Positions 1-8,189 of a stretch of DNA of 64,000 nucleotides are shown piece after piece. Made by a program: the position numbers and the translations under genes. Origin of the DNA: Flagellimonas algicola (GTDB lineage Bacteria; Bacteroidota; Bacteroidia; Flavobacteriales; Flavobacteriaceae); the NCBI RefSeq assembly GCF_005937185.1, contig NZ_VCNI01000001.1:1484657-1548656 (forward strand), read 5' to 3'. Position 1 is the stretch's first letter. Each line of letters opens with the position of its first letter. A model generated the notes under the pieces. The model saw only the letters and a program-made list of their open reading frames with translations. It was not told the origin of the DNA and did no database searches.

Positions 1-1
1 T

Positions 2-133
2 ACCTTATTCTCAACAGCGCTTTCAAACTTGGAAATAGTTAAAGAGCCCTTTTTCCTAGGTAAGGATTATTTGGATAAATTTACCGTCGGCGCAACCAGG
101 GACTTGATCCAAAACATGGAAATCCCTTCCTAA
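2..133 (+). CDS. C-terminal end of an unidentified protein (5' end outside window)
   Basis: An open frame runs from the window edge to a TAA at 131-133, giving 43 residues that end in NMEIPS. The next gene starts 2 bases after the stop, so it probably belongs to the same operon as the sialic acid genes. No motif identifies it. By context it could be another enzyme of nonulosonate or surface polysaccharide synthesis, but this is only inferred from position. Confidence 0.55.
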   Translation, partial: TLFSTALSNLEIVKEPFFLGKDYLDKFTVGATRDLIQNMEIPS

Positions 134-135
134 AA

Positions 136-1317
136 ATGCAAAGCATGCAAAAAAAGACCATAGGTTTTATCCCCTTACGAAAGAACTCCAAAGGCATCCC
201 TGGCAAAAACAAGAAAAAGTTGTTGGGTAGACCCTTGTTTTCTTGGGTGCTGAGCGAAGCCATTTTTTCCAACTTGGACGAGGTATATGTGTTCACTGAT
301 GATGAGGAAATCATAGCATACATTGATAAAAACTATGGTTGGACCCATAAGGTTAAGCCGCTTTTACGCTCGGCTGAAAATGCGTCGGACACCGCCTCGA
401 CAGAGTCGGCAATGTTGGAATTCTCCGAGCTTATCAACCACGATTATGATGTATTCTGCCTCCTGCAGGCCACCTCACCGCTAACACAAAGAACAGACAT
501 CAATAAAGGGTTAGAACTGGTTTTGAACGGAAATTATGATTCTGCCCTCAGCGTAGTTCGTACGCATCGGTTTATTTGGTCCGAGGATGGCAAAAGCCTT
601 AACTACGATTACACAAATCGGCCTAGAAGACAGGATTTTGATGGTTTGCTCATGGAAAATGGGGCCGTTTACACTTCTGGAAAGAAAGAATTGCTGGAAT
701 CAGGTAACAGACTTAGCGGCAAAATAGGATTGGTGGAAATGTCAGAGGACACTTTGGTGGAGATAGATTCTGAAACCGACTGGCAGGTCATTGAGCAACT
801 GCTAATTTCCAGTTTTAAAACCAAAAAAACACCACAGCGCATCTCTCATCTTATCCTTGATGTGGATGGCGTATTTACGGATGGCAGAGTGACCTATGGA
901 AATACCGGCGAACTATCCAAAACGTTTGACATGCGGGATGGTATGGGATTGGAGATTCTTAGGCAACACAACGTCAACGTAATGGTAATGACCTCGGAAG
1001 ATTCCGAAACAGTGGCACAACGGATGAAAAAACTACAAATAGAGGATGTTTTTCTTGGCGTAAAGGACAAGTATTCCTTCTTGGAAAACATCTTACAAGA
1101 ACGCCAGCTTACGGCTCAGGAAATTGCATACATCGGGGATGATGTCAATGATATGGCCAATATGCTCCGTGTTGGTTGGTCTTTCTGTCCGTCCAACGCC
1201 ACAAAACCTATAAAATATCAGGCAGATGTTGTTTTAAACAATGCTTCTGCCAATGGAGCCATCCGAGAGGCTTGCGAATTTATTATGAACTACAATCTAA
1301 GATTTAATGACCTATAA
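136..1317 (+). CDS. neuA: CMP-sialate synthetase fused to a KdsC-type HAD phosphatase
   Basis: 393 residues in two domains. Residues about 7-225 form a cytidylyltransferase of the CMP-NeuAc/CMP-KDO family: IPLRKNSKGIPGKNKK is the nucleotide-binding start and QATSPL (111-116) a family signature. Residues about 236-390 form a KdsC/YrbI-like HAD phosphatase with LDVDGVFTDG (Asp242 and Asp244 as nucleophile and acid) and a late GDDVND motif. Expected role: CTP-activation of a nine-carbon acidic sugar in the cytoplasm, plus removal of a phosphate from its 9-phosphate precursor. The same domain order is known in animal CMAS. ATG 136 or ATG 145 could be the start. It overlaps the next gene by 11 bases. 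The substrate (NeuAc, KDN or another nonulosonate) cannot be read from the sequence. Confidence 0.88.
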   Translation: MQSMQKKTIGFIPLRKNSKGIPGKNKKKLLGRPLFSWVLSEAIFSNLDEVYVFTDDEEIIAYIDKNYGWTHKVKPLLRSAENASDTASTESAMLEFSELINHDYDVFCLLQATSPLTQRTDINKGLELVLNGNYDSALSVVRTHRFIWSEDGKSLNYDYTNRPRRQDFDGLLMENGAVYTSGKKELLESGNRLSGKIGLVEMSEDTLVEIDSETDWQVIEQLLISSFKTKKTPQRISHLILDVDGVFTDGRVTYGNTGELSKTFDMRDGMGLEILRQHNVNVMVMTSEDSETVAQRMKKLQIEDVFLGVKDKYSFLENILQERQLTAQEIAYIGDDVNDMANMLRVGWSFCPSNATKPIKYQADVVLNNASANGAIREACEFIMNYNLRFNDL

Positions 1318-2176
1318 AGAACCCTATATTATTGCGGAAATTGGCTGTAACCATAAAGGTGACATGAAAATAGCGAAAGAGCTCATTTACATGGCCAAGA
1401 TTTTTGGCAACGCCAATGCGGTAAAATTTCAGAAACGGAATAACAAGGAATTGTTGACCGAGGAGCAGTACAACGAACCTCACCCCAATCCCGTCAATTC
1501 TTATGGAAGCACCTACGGGGAACATCGGGAGTTTTTAGAGTTTGATGTGGAGCAGCACAAGGAATTGATGGCCTATTGCAATGAAGTGGGTATTACCTAT
1601 TCTACTTCCGTTTGGGACACCACCTCAGCAAAGGAGATTGCCAGCCTCAATCCTGAATTCATCAAGATTCCATCAGCATGCAACAACCACTATGAAATGT
1701 TGGGATGGTTATGCGACAATTATAAAGGTGAACTGCACATTTCCACTGGAATGACCACAAAAGATGAGATTTCAACCTTGGTGGATTTTTTTGAAGAACG
1801 TGGTAGGGGAAAAGATTTGGTAGTCTACAATTGCACCTCTGGCTATCCGGTTCCTTTTGAGGATATCTGCCTGTTGGACATTCTGAAGCTCAAGGAAAAA
1901 TACGATAACCATGTAAAGAGCATCGGTTTTTCAGGCCATCATTTGGGAATTGCTGTTGATGTCGCCGCCTATACGCTGGGCGCCCATATCATTGAGCGTC
2001 ATTTTACATTGGATAGAACGTGGAAAGGAACAGACCATGCTGCTTCCTTGGAACCTATGGGACTTCGCAAACTCTGCCGGGATGTGAGGGCAACCCATCA
2101 GGCATTAACGTACAAGCAAAAAGATATTCTGGATATTGAGAGCGTACAGCGTGAAAAACTGAAATACAAAAAGTAA
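1307..2176 (+). CDS. neuB: N-acetylneuraminate/KDN synthase-type enzyme, catalytic barrel only
   Basis: 289 residues of the NeuB family, which condenses phosphoenolpyruvate with ManNAc, its 6-phosphate or mannose 6-phosphate. Family marks are IIAEIGCNHKGD at the start, STGMTTKDEI, and the late SGHHLGIAVDVAAY and IERHFTLDRTWKGTDH stretch. Members are usually about 340-360 residues with a C-terminal SAF (antifreeze-like) domain. Here the protein ends right after the barrel at KYKK, so SAF is missing. The start lies inside the upstream CMP-sialate synthetase gene and the stop abuts the next ATG, which points to translational coupling. The phosphatase fused to the upstream enzyme suggests that this synthase makes a 9-phosphate product (inference). 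Confidence 0.85.
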   Translation: MTYKEPYIIAEIGCNHKGDMKIAKELIYMAKIFGNANAVKFQKRNNKELLTEEQYNEPHPNPVNSYGSTYGEHREFLEFDVEQHKELMAYCNEVGITYSTSVWDTTSAKEIASLNPEFIKIPSACNNHYEMLGWLCDNYKGELHISTGMTTKDEISTLVDFFEERGRGKDLVVYNCTSGYPVPFEDICLLDILKLKEKYDNHVKSIGFSGHHLGIAVDVAAYTLGAHIIERHFTLDRTWKGTDHAASLEPMGLRKLCRDVRATHQALTYKQKDILDIESVQREKLKYKK

Positions 2177-2749
2177 ATGAAGCCTGATTTTGGTCCAGAA
2201 CTCGCCAAAGCAAAGGAAGCTTTGCAATCTGGCGGGCTCATTCTCTACCCTACGGATACCATTTGGGGTATTGGCTGCGACGCCACCAACCCCGAAGCTG
2301 TAAAAAAAGTATATCAGCTTAAACAGCGTGAAGACAGCAAAGCCCTGATTTGTTTGGTTTCCAGTCAGGCCATGTTGGAACGTCATGTCAAGCAAGTTCC
2401 AGATGTGGCTTATGATATTATGGATTGCGCAACGAAACCAACCACCATTGTCTTTGACGACCCCACTGGTGTTGCAAAAAATCTGATAGCCTCAGATAAC
2501 ACTTTGGCCATTAGGGTAGCATCTGATAAATTCTGTCAATATCTCATCAATAATTTTGGAAAACCCATCGTATCCACCTCCGCAAACATCTCTGGCTTTC
2601 CGTCTCCCAAACATTTTGGGGAGATTGCTTCAGAAATTTTAAAAGGAGTGGACTATGTGGTAAATTTGCCGGACGAAAACAAAGACCCTTCACCTTCTTC
2701 CATTATTAAGCTTAGCAACGATGGACAGGTCAAGGTAATCCGGGAGTAG
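2177..2749 (+). CDS. tsaC: Threonylcarbamoyl-AMP synthase (TsaC/Sua5/YrdC family)
   Basis: 190 residues. Makes L-threonylcarbamoyl-AMP from threonine, bicarbonate and ATP, the first step of the t6A37 modification of tRNAs that read ANN codons. Visible family features are GGLILYPTDTIWGIGCDA near the N terminus, the KQREDSKALICLV stretch (KxR...SK motif) and STSANISG near residue 140. The length is that of the single-domain TsaC form without the extra Sua5 domain. The ATG follows the previous stop directly and the stop is one base before the next ATG, so it is part of the operon. Being next to the CCA-adding enzyme gives a tRNA-maturation pair. Confidence 0.92.
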   Translation: MKPDFGPELAKAKEALQSGGLILYPTDTIWGIGCDATNPEAVKKVYQLKQREDSKALICLVSSQAMLERHVKQVPDVAYDIMDCATKPTTIVFDDPTGVAKNLIASDNTLAIRVASDKFCQYLINNFGKPIVSTSANISGFPSPKHFGEIASEILKGVDYVVNLPDENKDPSPSSIIKLSNDGQVKVIRE

Positions 2750-2750
2750 C

Positions 2751-4190
2751 ATGGCGCAGGAATTCCATAAAAAGGTACTAGAAAATCCAATTTTTAAGAT
2801 CATTGGTGAAGCTTCCAAAGAATTAGGCTTGGATTCCTATGTTATTGGTGGATTTGTCAGGGACTACCTGCTTCAAAGAGGGGCTCCAAAAGACATTGAT
2901 ATTGTTGCCGTGGGAAGCGGGATAAAATTGGCTGAAAAAGTAGCTTTGAAGCTACCGGGTAAACCTCAAATTTCAGTTTTCAAGAATTTTGGGACCGCCA
3001 TGATCAAACACCAAGATTTTGAGCTTGAATTTGTGGGAGCACGCAAGGAAAGCTATTATAGAAATAGCCGTAAACCAGTGGTGGAAAACGGGACTTTGGA
3101 AGATGACCAAAATAGGAGAGATTTTACCATAAATGCCATGGCATTGGACCTTAATCCTGAAAATTTTGGGCTTCTTTTGGATCCTTTTGATGGAAGAAAA
3201 GATTTGGAACAACAGATTATCAGAACTCCGCTTGAACCCGACACCACGTATTCCGATGACCCGCTTAGAATGATGCGCGCCATTCGGTTTGCGACCCAGT
3301 TGAATTTTACCATTGAACTACGCTCTCTTCAGGCTATTTCTGAAAACAAAGACCGCATCAAAATTATTTCGAAGGAACGCATTGTGGGTGAGCTGCATAA
3401 AATTCTTTCGAGTAATAAACCTTCAATCGGTCTTGGATTAATGCATCAAACCGGACTTCTTCCCTACATCTTACCTGAATTGACCGCACTTCAGGGCATT
3501 GAGGAAATTGAAGGGCAAAGACATAAAGACAATTTTTGGCATACCTTGGAAGTAGTGGACAATATTGCCCAAACCACAGATAATCTTTGGTTGCGATGGG
3601 CCGCTTTGTTGCACGATATTGGCAAAGCTCCTACCAAAAAATTTCACAAAAAAATTGGCTGGACATTCCACGGCCACGAATTTGTCGGTTCCAAAATGGT
3701 GTACAAACTCTTTAAACGCCTAAGGATGCCCCTGAACGAAAAAATGAAGTTCGTGCAGAAAATGGTGCTCATGAGTTCCAGACCCATTATTTTGTCTGAA
3801 GAACATGTAACGGATTCTGCAGTTAGGCGGTTGGTCTTTGACGCAGGAGAGCACGTAGAAGATCTAATGACCTTATGTGAGGCGGATATCACCACCAAAA
3901 ACCCCAAAAAACAGAAAAAGTACAAGAACAACTTTAAGATTGTACGACAAAAAATTGTGGAAGTAGAAGAGCGGGACCAAATCCGAAATTTTCAACCTCC
4001 TGTTTCTGGGGAAGAAATCATGAAAGTCTTCAATCTTAAACCATCCAAGGAGATTGGAATCCTAAAGGATGCCATCAAAGAGGCCATTTTGGAAGGGGAA
4101 ATCCCCAATGAATATGAAGCAGCCTATCAATTTATGTTGGAAAAAGGGAAACAAATGAATCTTGAACCCGCTGCGGATGAAAAAAAATAA
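2751..4190 (+). CDS. cca: CCA-adding tRNA nucleotidyltransferase with HD domain
   Basis: 479 residues. Class II nucleotidyltransferase that builds or repairs the 3' CCA end of tRNAs. The head has GGFVRDYLL and KDIDIV (metal-binding aspartates), then RRDFTINAMALDL, the nucleotide-choosing region. A central HD phosphohydrolase-type domain has HTLEVVDN and LLHDIGKAP. Length suits the Bacteroidota HD-bearing group, usually annotated as HD domain/CCA tRNA nucleotidyltransferase; a poly(A) polymerase activity is the main alternative. Starts 1 base after tsaC ends and overlaps ctaA by 14 bases. Confidence 0.92.
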   Translation: MAQEFHKKVLENPIFKIIGEASKELGLDSYVIGGFVRDYLLQRGAPKDIDIVAVGSGIKLAEKVALKLPGKPQISVFKNFGTAMIKHQDFELEFVGARKESYYRNSRKPVVENGTLEDDQNRRDFTINAMALDLNPENFGLLLDPFDGRKDLEQQIIRTPLEPDTTYSDDPLRMMRAIRFATQLNFTIELRSLQAISENKDRIKIISKERIVGELHKILSSNKPSIGLGLMHQTGLLPYILPELTALQGIEEIEGQRHKDNFWHTLEVVDNIAQTTDNLWLRWAALLHDIGKAPTKKFHKKIGWTFHGHEFVGSKMVYKLFKRLRMPLNEKMKFVQKMVLMSSRPIILSEEHVTDSAVRRLVFDAGEHVEDLMTLCEADITTKNPKKQKKYKNNFKIVRQKIVEVEERDQIRNFQPPVSGEEIMKVFNLKPSKEIGILKDAIKEAILEGEIPNEYEAAYQFMLEKGKQMNLEPAADEKK

Positions 4191-5190
4191 ATACGTTATC
4201 TATTGGCTTCTGACCGGATGTGTCCTTATTTTCATTATGGTTGTGGTGGGTGGAATCACCAGACTTACGCATTCCGGACTTTCCATATCGGACTATAAGC
4301 TGATCAGTGGAACCTTGCCTCCCATGAATCAACAAGAATGGGAAGAAGCCTTTGAACTCTATCAGCAGTATCCAGAGTATCAAAAGTTAAACTACCATTT
4401 TACCCTGGAGGATTTTAAAAGCATCTACTTCTGGGAATGGTTGCACAGGGTAATTGGCAGGTTCATAGGTGTAGTGTTTATTGTACCATTCCTGTTCTTT
4501 TTGGTTACCAAAAAACTAGATGGACCCACCATACGTAAATCGCTGGTTTTACTTTTTTTAGGAGGATTTCAGGGCTTTTTGGGCTGGTATATGGTCAAAA
4601 GTGGATTGGTGGATCGCCCCGATGTTTCCCATTATCGATTAGCGGCCCATCTAACTACGGCTTTCTTGACCTTTGCTTATAGCCTTTGGGTAGCACTTGA
4701 TCTTATATATCCCAACAAAAAGGAGGCTCAGAAATCCATCAGAAACCTAATTCGGGTTGCACTGATAATCTTGATCATGCAGATTATTTGGGGGGCTTTT
4801 GTAGCTGGATTGGACGCTGGGTTCATTCATAACCACTGGCCGCTGATGAGCGACGGAAAATTGATTCATGAAACTGTCTACATTGAGCAACAACCCTTTA
4901 TCAAAAATCTGTATGAGGGTAAAAGCGGTGTTCAATTCGTGCATCGCTATCTGGCCTATGTGGTAGTGGCTTTTGTTTTTGTCATTTGGCACAAAACAAA
5001 GAAAATAAAGATGACTTTAACACAGCAAAAAGGTGTACAATTGTTGATTATCCTTGTTTTTGTCCAGTTTCTTCTTGGCGTTTTAACCTTGATTCTGGCC
5101 ATACCCTTGTGGCTTGGGATTTTACATCAGGTTGGTGCATTTTTCCTTTTGGCGGCAATGACGTTTAGCTTGCATAGGTTCACCAAATAA
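4177..5190 (+). CDS. ctaA: Heme A synthase (COX15/CtaA)
   Basis: 337 residues, about eight membrane helices. Oxidises heme O to heme A for cytochrome oxidase. The first helix carries VVVGGITRLTHSGLSISDY, typical of COX15, followed by WEWLHRVIGRFIG with a heme-ligand-type His; a second such His is in QFVHRYLAYVV and another in LGILHQVGAFFLLAA. I chose ATG 4177 (MKKNKYVIYW) over the upstream TTG 4162 because it gives the usual short basic N terminus. It overlaps cca by 14 bases and looks like the last gene of the operon. Confidence 0.93.
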   Translation: MKKNKYVIYWLLTGCVLIFIMVVVGGITRLTHSGLSISDYKLISGTLPPMNQQEWEEAFELYQQYPEYQKLNYHFTLEDFKSIYFWEWLHRVIGRFIGVVFIVPFLFFLVTKKLDGPTIRKSLVLLFLGGFQGFLGWYMVKSGLVDRPDVSHYRLAAHLTTAFLTFAYSLWVALDLIYPNKKEAQKSIRNLIRVALIILIMQIIWGAFVAGLDAGFIHNHWPLMSDGKLIHETVYIEQQPFIKNLYEGKSGVQFVHRYLAYVVVAFVFVIWHKTKKIKMTLTQQKGVQLLIILVFVQFLLGVLTLILAIPLWLGILHQVGAFFLLAAMTFSLHRFTK

Positions 5191-5233
5191 CCCACTATTT
5201 ATTGTAACTTTGACCCACTATAATTTTTGCTGA

Positions 5234-5728
5234 ATGATATACAAAATCAGGATAATTCTTGATGCGGAAGAGGATATTTTTCGGGATTTGGAAATAGAGT
5301 CTTCCAATACCTTGGAAGAGTTTCACAATTCCATTACCCAAGCTTTTGGATTTGGGGGAAGTGAAATGGCCTCTTTTTATACATGTGACGAAGATTGGAA
5401 CCAAGATGAGGAAATCGCACTCTTTGATATGAGCGAAAATGGTTCTGATGTGCGTCTAATGAACGAAACCGTTCTGGATGACGTGCTTACCGAGCAAAGT
5501 CCCAAAATGATTTATGTCTATGATTTTTTGAGCATGTGGACATTTTTTGTGGAGTTGGCCGATATTGTGGAAAAGGAAAATGGCCGTTCATATCCCAATG
5601 TATTGTTCAGTTTTGGTGAACTTCCTGATGCCCCACCAGAGAAAAAATTCGAATCCAAACCTTCAATTGATTTTGACGATTCATTTGACAGTTACGATGA
5701 TTTGGATTTTGACGAAAATTGGAACTGA
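5234..5728 (+). CDS. PRiA4_ORF3-like (IS1096 TnpR-passenger family) protein
   Basis: 164 residues, acidic, ending in an Asp-rich tail (DDSFDSYDDLDFDENWN). The pattern near the start, YKIRIILDAEEDIFRDLEI, then FHNSITQAFGF, ASFYTCDEDWN and MIYVYDFLSMWTF, matches the plasmid pRiA4b ORF-3 family (PF07929), which is common as a lone chromosomal gene in Bacteroidota. The function is not established. Despite the family name I see no transposase, inverted repeats or target duplication. It is followed by a stretch of CAAGTTCAAG-type repeats. Confidence 0.7.
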   Translation: MIYKIRIILDAEEDIFRDLEIESSNTLEEFHNSITQAFGFGGSEMASFYTCDEDWNQDEEIALFDMSENGSDVRLMNETVLDDVLTEQSPKMIYVYDFLSMWTFFVELADIVEKENGRSYPNVLFSFGELPDAPPEKKFESKPSIDFDDSFDSYDDLDFDENWN

Positions 5729-5734
5729 AAAAGT

Positions 5735-5776
5735 ACAAACTCAAGCTCAAAATCAAGTTCAAGTTCAAGTTCAATA
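5735..5776 (+). repeat. Imperfect CAAGTTCAAG-type short tandem repeat
   Basis: Repeats of the 6-base unit TCAAGT/TCAAGC (CAAACTCAAGCTCAAAATCAAG, then further CAAGTT units) lie between the PRiA4-like gene and the nucleoid-associated protein gene. The same unit returns right after that gene at about 6884-6900, so the gene is flanked by related low-complexity DNA. No coding or terminator function is visible. Confidence 0.6.
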
Positions 5777-5817
5777 GACACCCGCAACCTTTTACCCATT
5801 AAACCCTTTACCCAAAA

Positions 5818-6876
5818 ATGCTAAACCTATACCCTGCCCAGATTGAAAGCGTGTCCCTTCATCGCGTTGGCAATAAAAGCAAGAACGAATCCATCTTTTT
5901 GTCCGCTCAGCCCTTCAACTTAAATGATGAGATGTCCGGTCTTTTAAAAGAATATTTCTTTAGACCTTTTCGAGAAAAAGAAGAGAATTATTTCCGATTC
6001 GACAACAAAGTGGATGTAGAGTTCAATGAAATTTATAAGCTTATCGGGGAGATTTTTGAGGACGTTTCCCAAATCCATTCGGTTTCAAAAAAAATAACCA
6101 CCCATCTTTTTGAGCAATCCAACCATCCTCACATAAAAAGTGGAGAGGTCTATGTGGTTCACTTTTCGGATATGGTATTGGACAACCAAAAGGTGGAGGC
6201 CGTTGGAGTTTTCAAAAGCGAGCTAAAACACGATTTTTTACAGTTCCAGGAAGAAGGTCAAAACTTGGAAATCCTTATCAAACAGGGAATCAACATTAAT
6301 AAATTGGATAAGGGGTGTATCATTTTCAATGTTGCCAAAGAAGATGGGTACAAGGTTTTATCTGTGGATAGCAATCGCTATGATGCTAAATATTGGTTGG
6401 AAAACTTTTTGGGCCTGTCCGCACTTACTGATGAGAACTTTTATACCAAGAATTATCTAAAGTTCTGTCAAAATTTTGCCAAAGATGTGGTTTTACCAGC
6501 AGAAGACAAACAACAAGAAGTGCTTTTTATGAATCGCGCGGTAAACCATTTTGCCAAGAACGATGCCTTTGAAGAAACTTCATTTTTGAATGAGGTCATG
6601 GAAAACCCTGAACTTATTCCAGAGTTTAAGCACTACAAGGTTGAAAAAGGTCCCAAATACAGCATTGAGGATGTTTCTAATTTTGACATTGCCAACAAGG
6701 CGGTTTCCGATGCAAGGAAAAAAATAAAGAATGTCATTAATCTGGACACTAACATTCAGATTAAAATGGATTTTATTAACCCGGAATCTGCAGAAAAATT
6801 TGTTGAAAAGGGCTGGGACGAAGAACGACAGATGTACTACTATCTGGTGTACTTTAACAAGGAGCAGAAAAGTTAA
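5818..6876 (+). CDS. Nucleoid-associated protein of the NdpA/YejK family
   Basis: 352 residues. N-terminal part AQIESVSLHRVGNKSKNE is the typical start of the 37-kDa nucleoid-associated family (PF04245), continuing with IHSVSKKITTHLFEQSNHPHI and GEVYVVHFSD. Length fits the family. Members bind DNA in the nucleoid; a precise role in Bacteroidota is not known. It stands alone, bordered by short tandem repeats on both sides, and ends convergently with the gene at 7045. Start ATG 5818 is the first in frame and gives a family-like N terminus. Confidence 0.82.
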   Translation: MLNLYPAQIESVSLHRVGNKSKNESIFLSAQPFNLNDEMSGLLKEYFFRPFREKEENYFRFDNKVDVEFNEIYKLIGEIFEDVSQIHSVSKKITTHLFEQSNHPHIKSGEVYVVHFSDMVLDNQKVEAVGVFKSELKHDFLQFQEEGQNLEILIKQGININKLDKGCIIFNVAKEDGYKVLSVDSNRYDAKYWLENFLGLSALTDENFYTKNYLKFCQNFAKDVVLPAEDKQQEVLFMNRAVNHFAKNDAFEETSFLNEVMENPELIPEFKHYKVEKGPKYSIEDVSNFDIANKAVSDARKKIKNVINLDTNIQIKMDFINPESAEKFVEKGWDEERQMYYYLVYFNKEQKS

Positions 6877-6900
6877 GTAAACGCAAGTTCAAGTTCAAAC

Positions 6901-6963
6901 TCAAGAGTCAAGAGTCAAGAGTCAAGAGTCAAGAGTCAAGAGTCAAGAGTCAAGAGTCAAGAG
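6901..6963. repeat. Nine perfect tandem copies of TCAAGAG
   Basis: Nine uninterrupted 7-base units fill 63 bases, followed by a decayed TTAAGTTAAA tail. On the 5' side the unit grades into CAAGTTCAAG-type 6-base units at 6884-6900. It lies between convergent genes (stops at 6876 and 7045), so length variation would not alter a protein. Likely formed by slipped-strand replication. Confidence 0.95.
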
Positions 6964-7006
6964 TTAAGTTAAAAATTCAAAAAAAAACCGGATAACTAAG
7001 TACTGA

Positions 7007-7043
<37 letters not shown>

Positions 7044-7044
7044 A

Positions 7045-8115
7045 CTAGTTATCAAAAATCTTGCTCATATTAACATCTTGGTAATTCCGCTTCACAAAAT
7101 CAAGAGCTAGAGCCAAAACCTCGCCCATGGTATTGCATTTTTTGAAATTGATGTCTTTGGCCAGTTCGTAGATTTCCATTTTCAAGCGAGTGATGTTATC
7201 CTCCAGGGAAATATCATCTATTACACATGCATCCAGCAATCTTTTGATTCTGTCTCCAGAACTTAGTATCCGCTTGGCCACAATGGAACGTTCCTCTATC
7301 TTGTATTGATCTACGGAATATTTCTGCAATTTGGTACGTACCAACTCCACCATCCGAAAATTCTCTTTGAAAAACTGGGGACGATACACTTTTAATTTCC
7401 CCTCAAAGCACTGCTGATCAAAGTCAATGGCCCTGATTTTGTATACCACATGGTCAAAATCATGCACAGGAACGATAACGTAGTTGTACGACCGCATATC
7501 CCCCAGCAGCCTGATCATACATCGCTCATTGAACTTTACAAATTCCTTGGCCAATTGGGCTTTTTCCGCCTCGGTACACTTGGGCAACATGTCCTCGATA
7601 AATACATCACCCGGAATCCCGGCAATGTGCTCCTCAATCAGGGTATCTCCAAATACCAAAAAGTTAAGGTTGTATGGCGAAAGCATATGTTCCAGCTCCA
7701 ATCCATATACCCTGGAAGCATCTGTTTTTTTGACATAGAAATAGGTGTAATTGTCGTTAAGGATATTCCGAATCTTTATCCGGAAGGGTTTTGAATTCCC
7801 AAAAGTGCAGTAATCCACGGCATCCACGTTGAGGTAATCCAAAATCCGGTCTCCCCCATCCGAGTGTAAAATGGAATACACCTTTTTCAAACTTAAGTCG
7901 ATTTCCTCGCGATCAAAATCGGAGTAATACACCCGTACCCAAAGCGTATCCTCCCCATCGGCATCATAAACCACTACAGAACCTGCAAAGCGCAAGAGAT
8001 CTTCGTAAAAAATGGGAATCTCTATTTTACGGCTGTACCGGTGTAGATATCCATCCAGTTTTTTGTTGACCGGATAAGCCGGTTTTTTCTTCGACATCAA
8101 TTTTTCTTCGGACAT
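7045..8115 (-). CDS. Unknown protein with protein-kinase-like motifs
   Basis: 356 residues from ATG 8115, preferred because AGGGAAAGA lies directly before it; a TTG at 8136 would add 7 residues and ATG 8097 would remove 6. I do not recognise a named family. Read in order, it has an N-terminal half of unclear fold, then YFYVKKTDASRVYGLELEHM (Lys129/130 and Glu140/142, like a beta3 lysine and alphaC glutamate), a TLIEEHIAGIPGD stretch (hinge-like), GDMRSYNY (Asp206 and Asn211, spaced as in HRDxxxxN) and AIDFDQ (231-233, DFG-like). This order fits a kinase-like fold, but no glycine-rich loop is clear. No signal peptide or membrane helix. It stands alone, divergent from an ABC transporter. The kinase reading is inference. 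Confidence 0.6.
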   Translation of the reverse strand: MSEEKLMSKKKPAYPVNKKLDGYLHRYSRKIEIPIFYEDLLRFAGSVVVYDADGEDTLWVRVYYSDFDREEIDLSLKKVYSILHSDGGDRILDYLNVDAVDYCTFGNSKPFRIKIRNILNDNYTYFYVKKTDASRVYGLELEHMLSPYNLNFLVFGDTLIEEHIAGIPGDVFIEDMLPKCTEAEKAQLAKEFVKFNERCMIRLLGDMRSYNYVIVPVHDFDHVVYKIRAIDFDQQCFEGKLKVYRPQFFKENFRMVELVRTKLQKYSVDQYKIEERSIVAKRILSSGDRIKRLLDACVIDDISLEDNITRLKMEIYELAKDINFKKCNTMGEVLALALDFVKRNYQDVNMSKIFDN

Positions 8116-8189
8116 TCTTTCCCTAATTTGTAACAAAATTGGCTATACCTCGTCAAGTTACTATAAACTAATCAAAAAACGATTCCGTC

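Noticed and set aside
5234-5728. Mobile element, because the family is named after IS1096 and a plasmid
   Set aside because: No transposase, terminal inverted repeats or target-site duplication; the family is a common lone chromosomal gene.
5547-5777. 76-residue frame ending in a VQVQVQ tail
   Set aside because: It runs inside the PRiA4-like gene in another frame and its tail is just the translated CAAGTT repeat.
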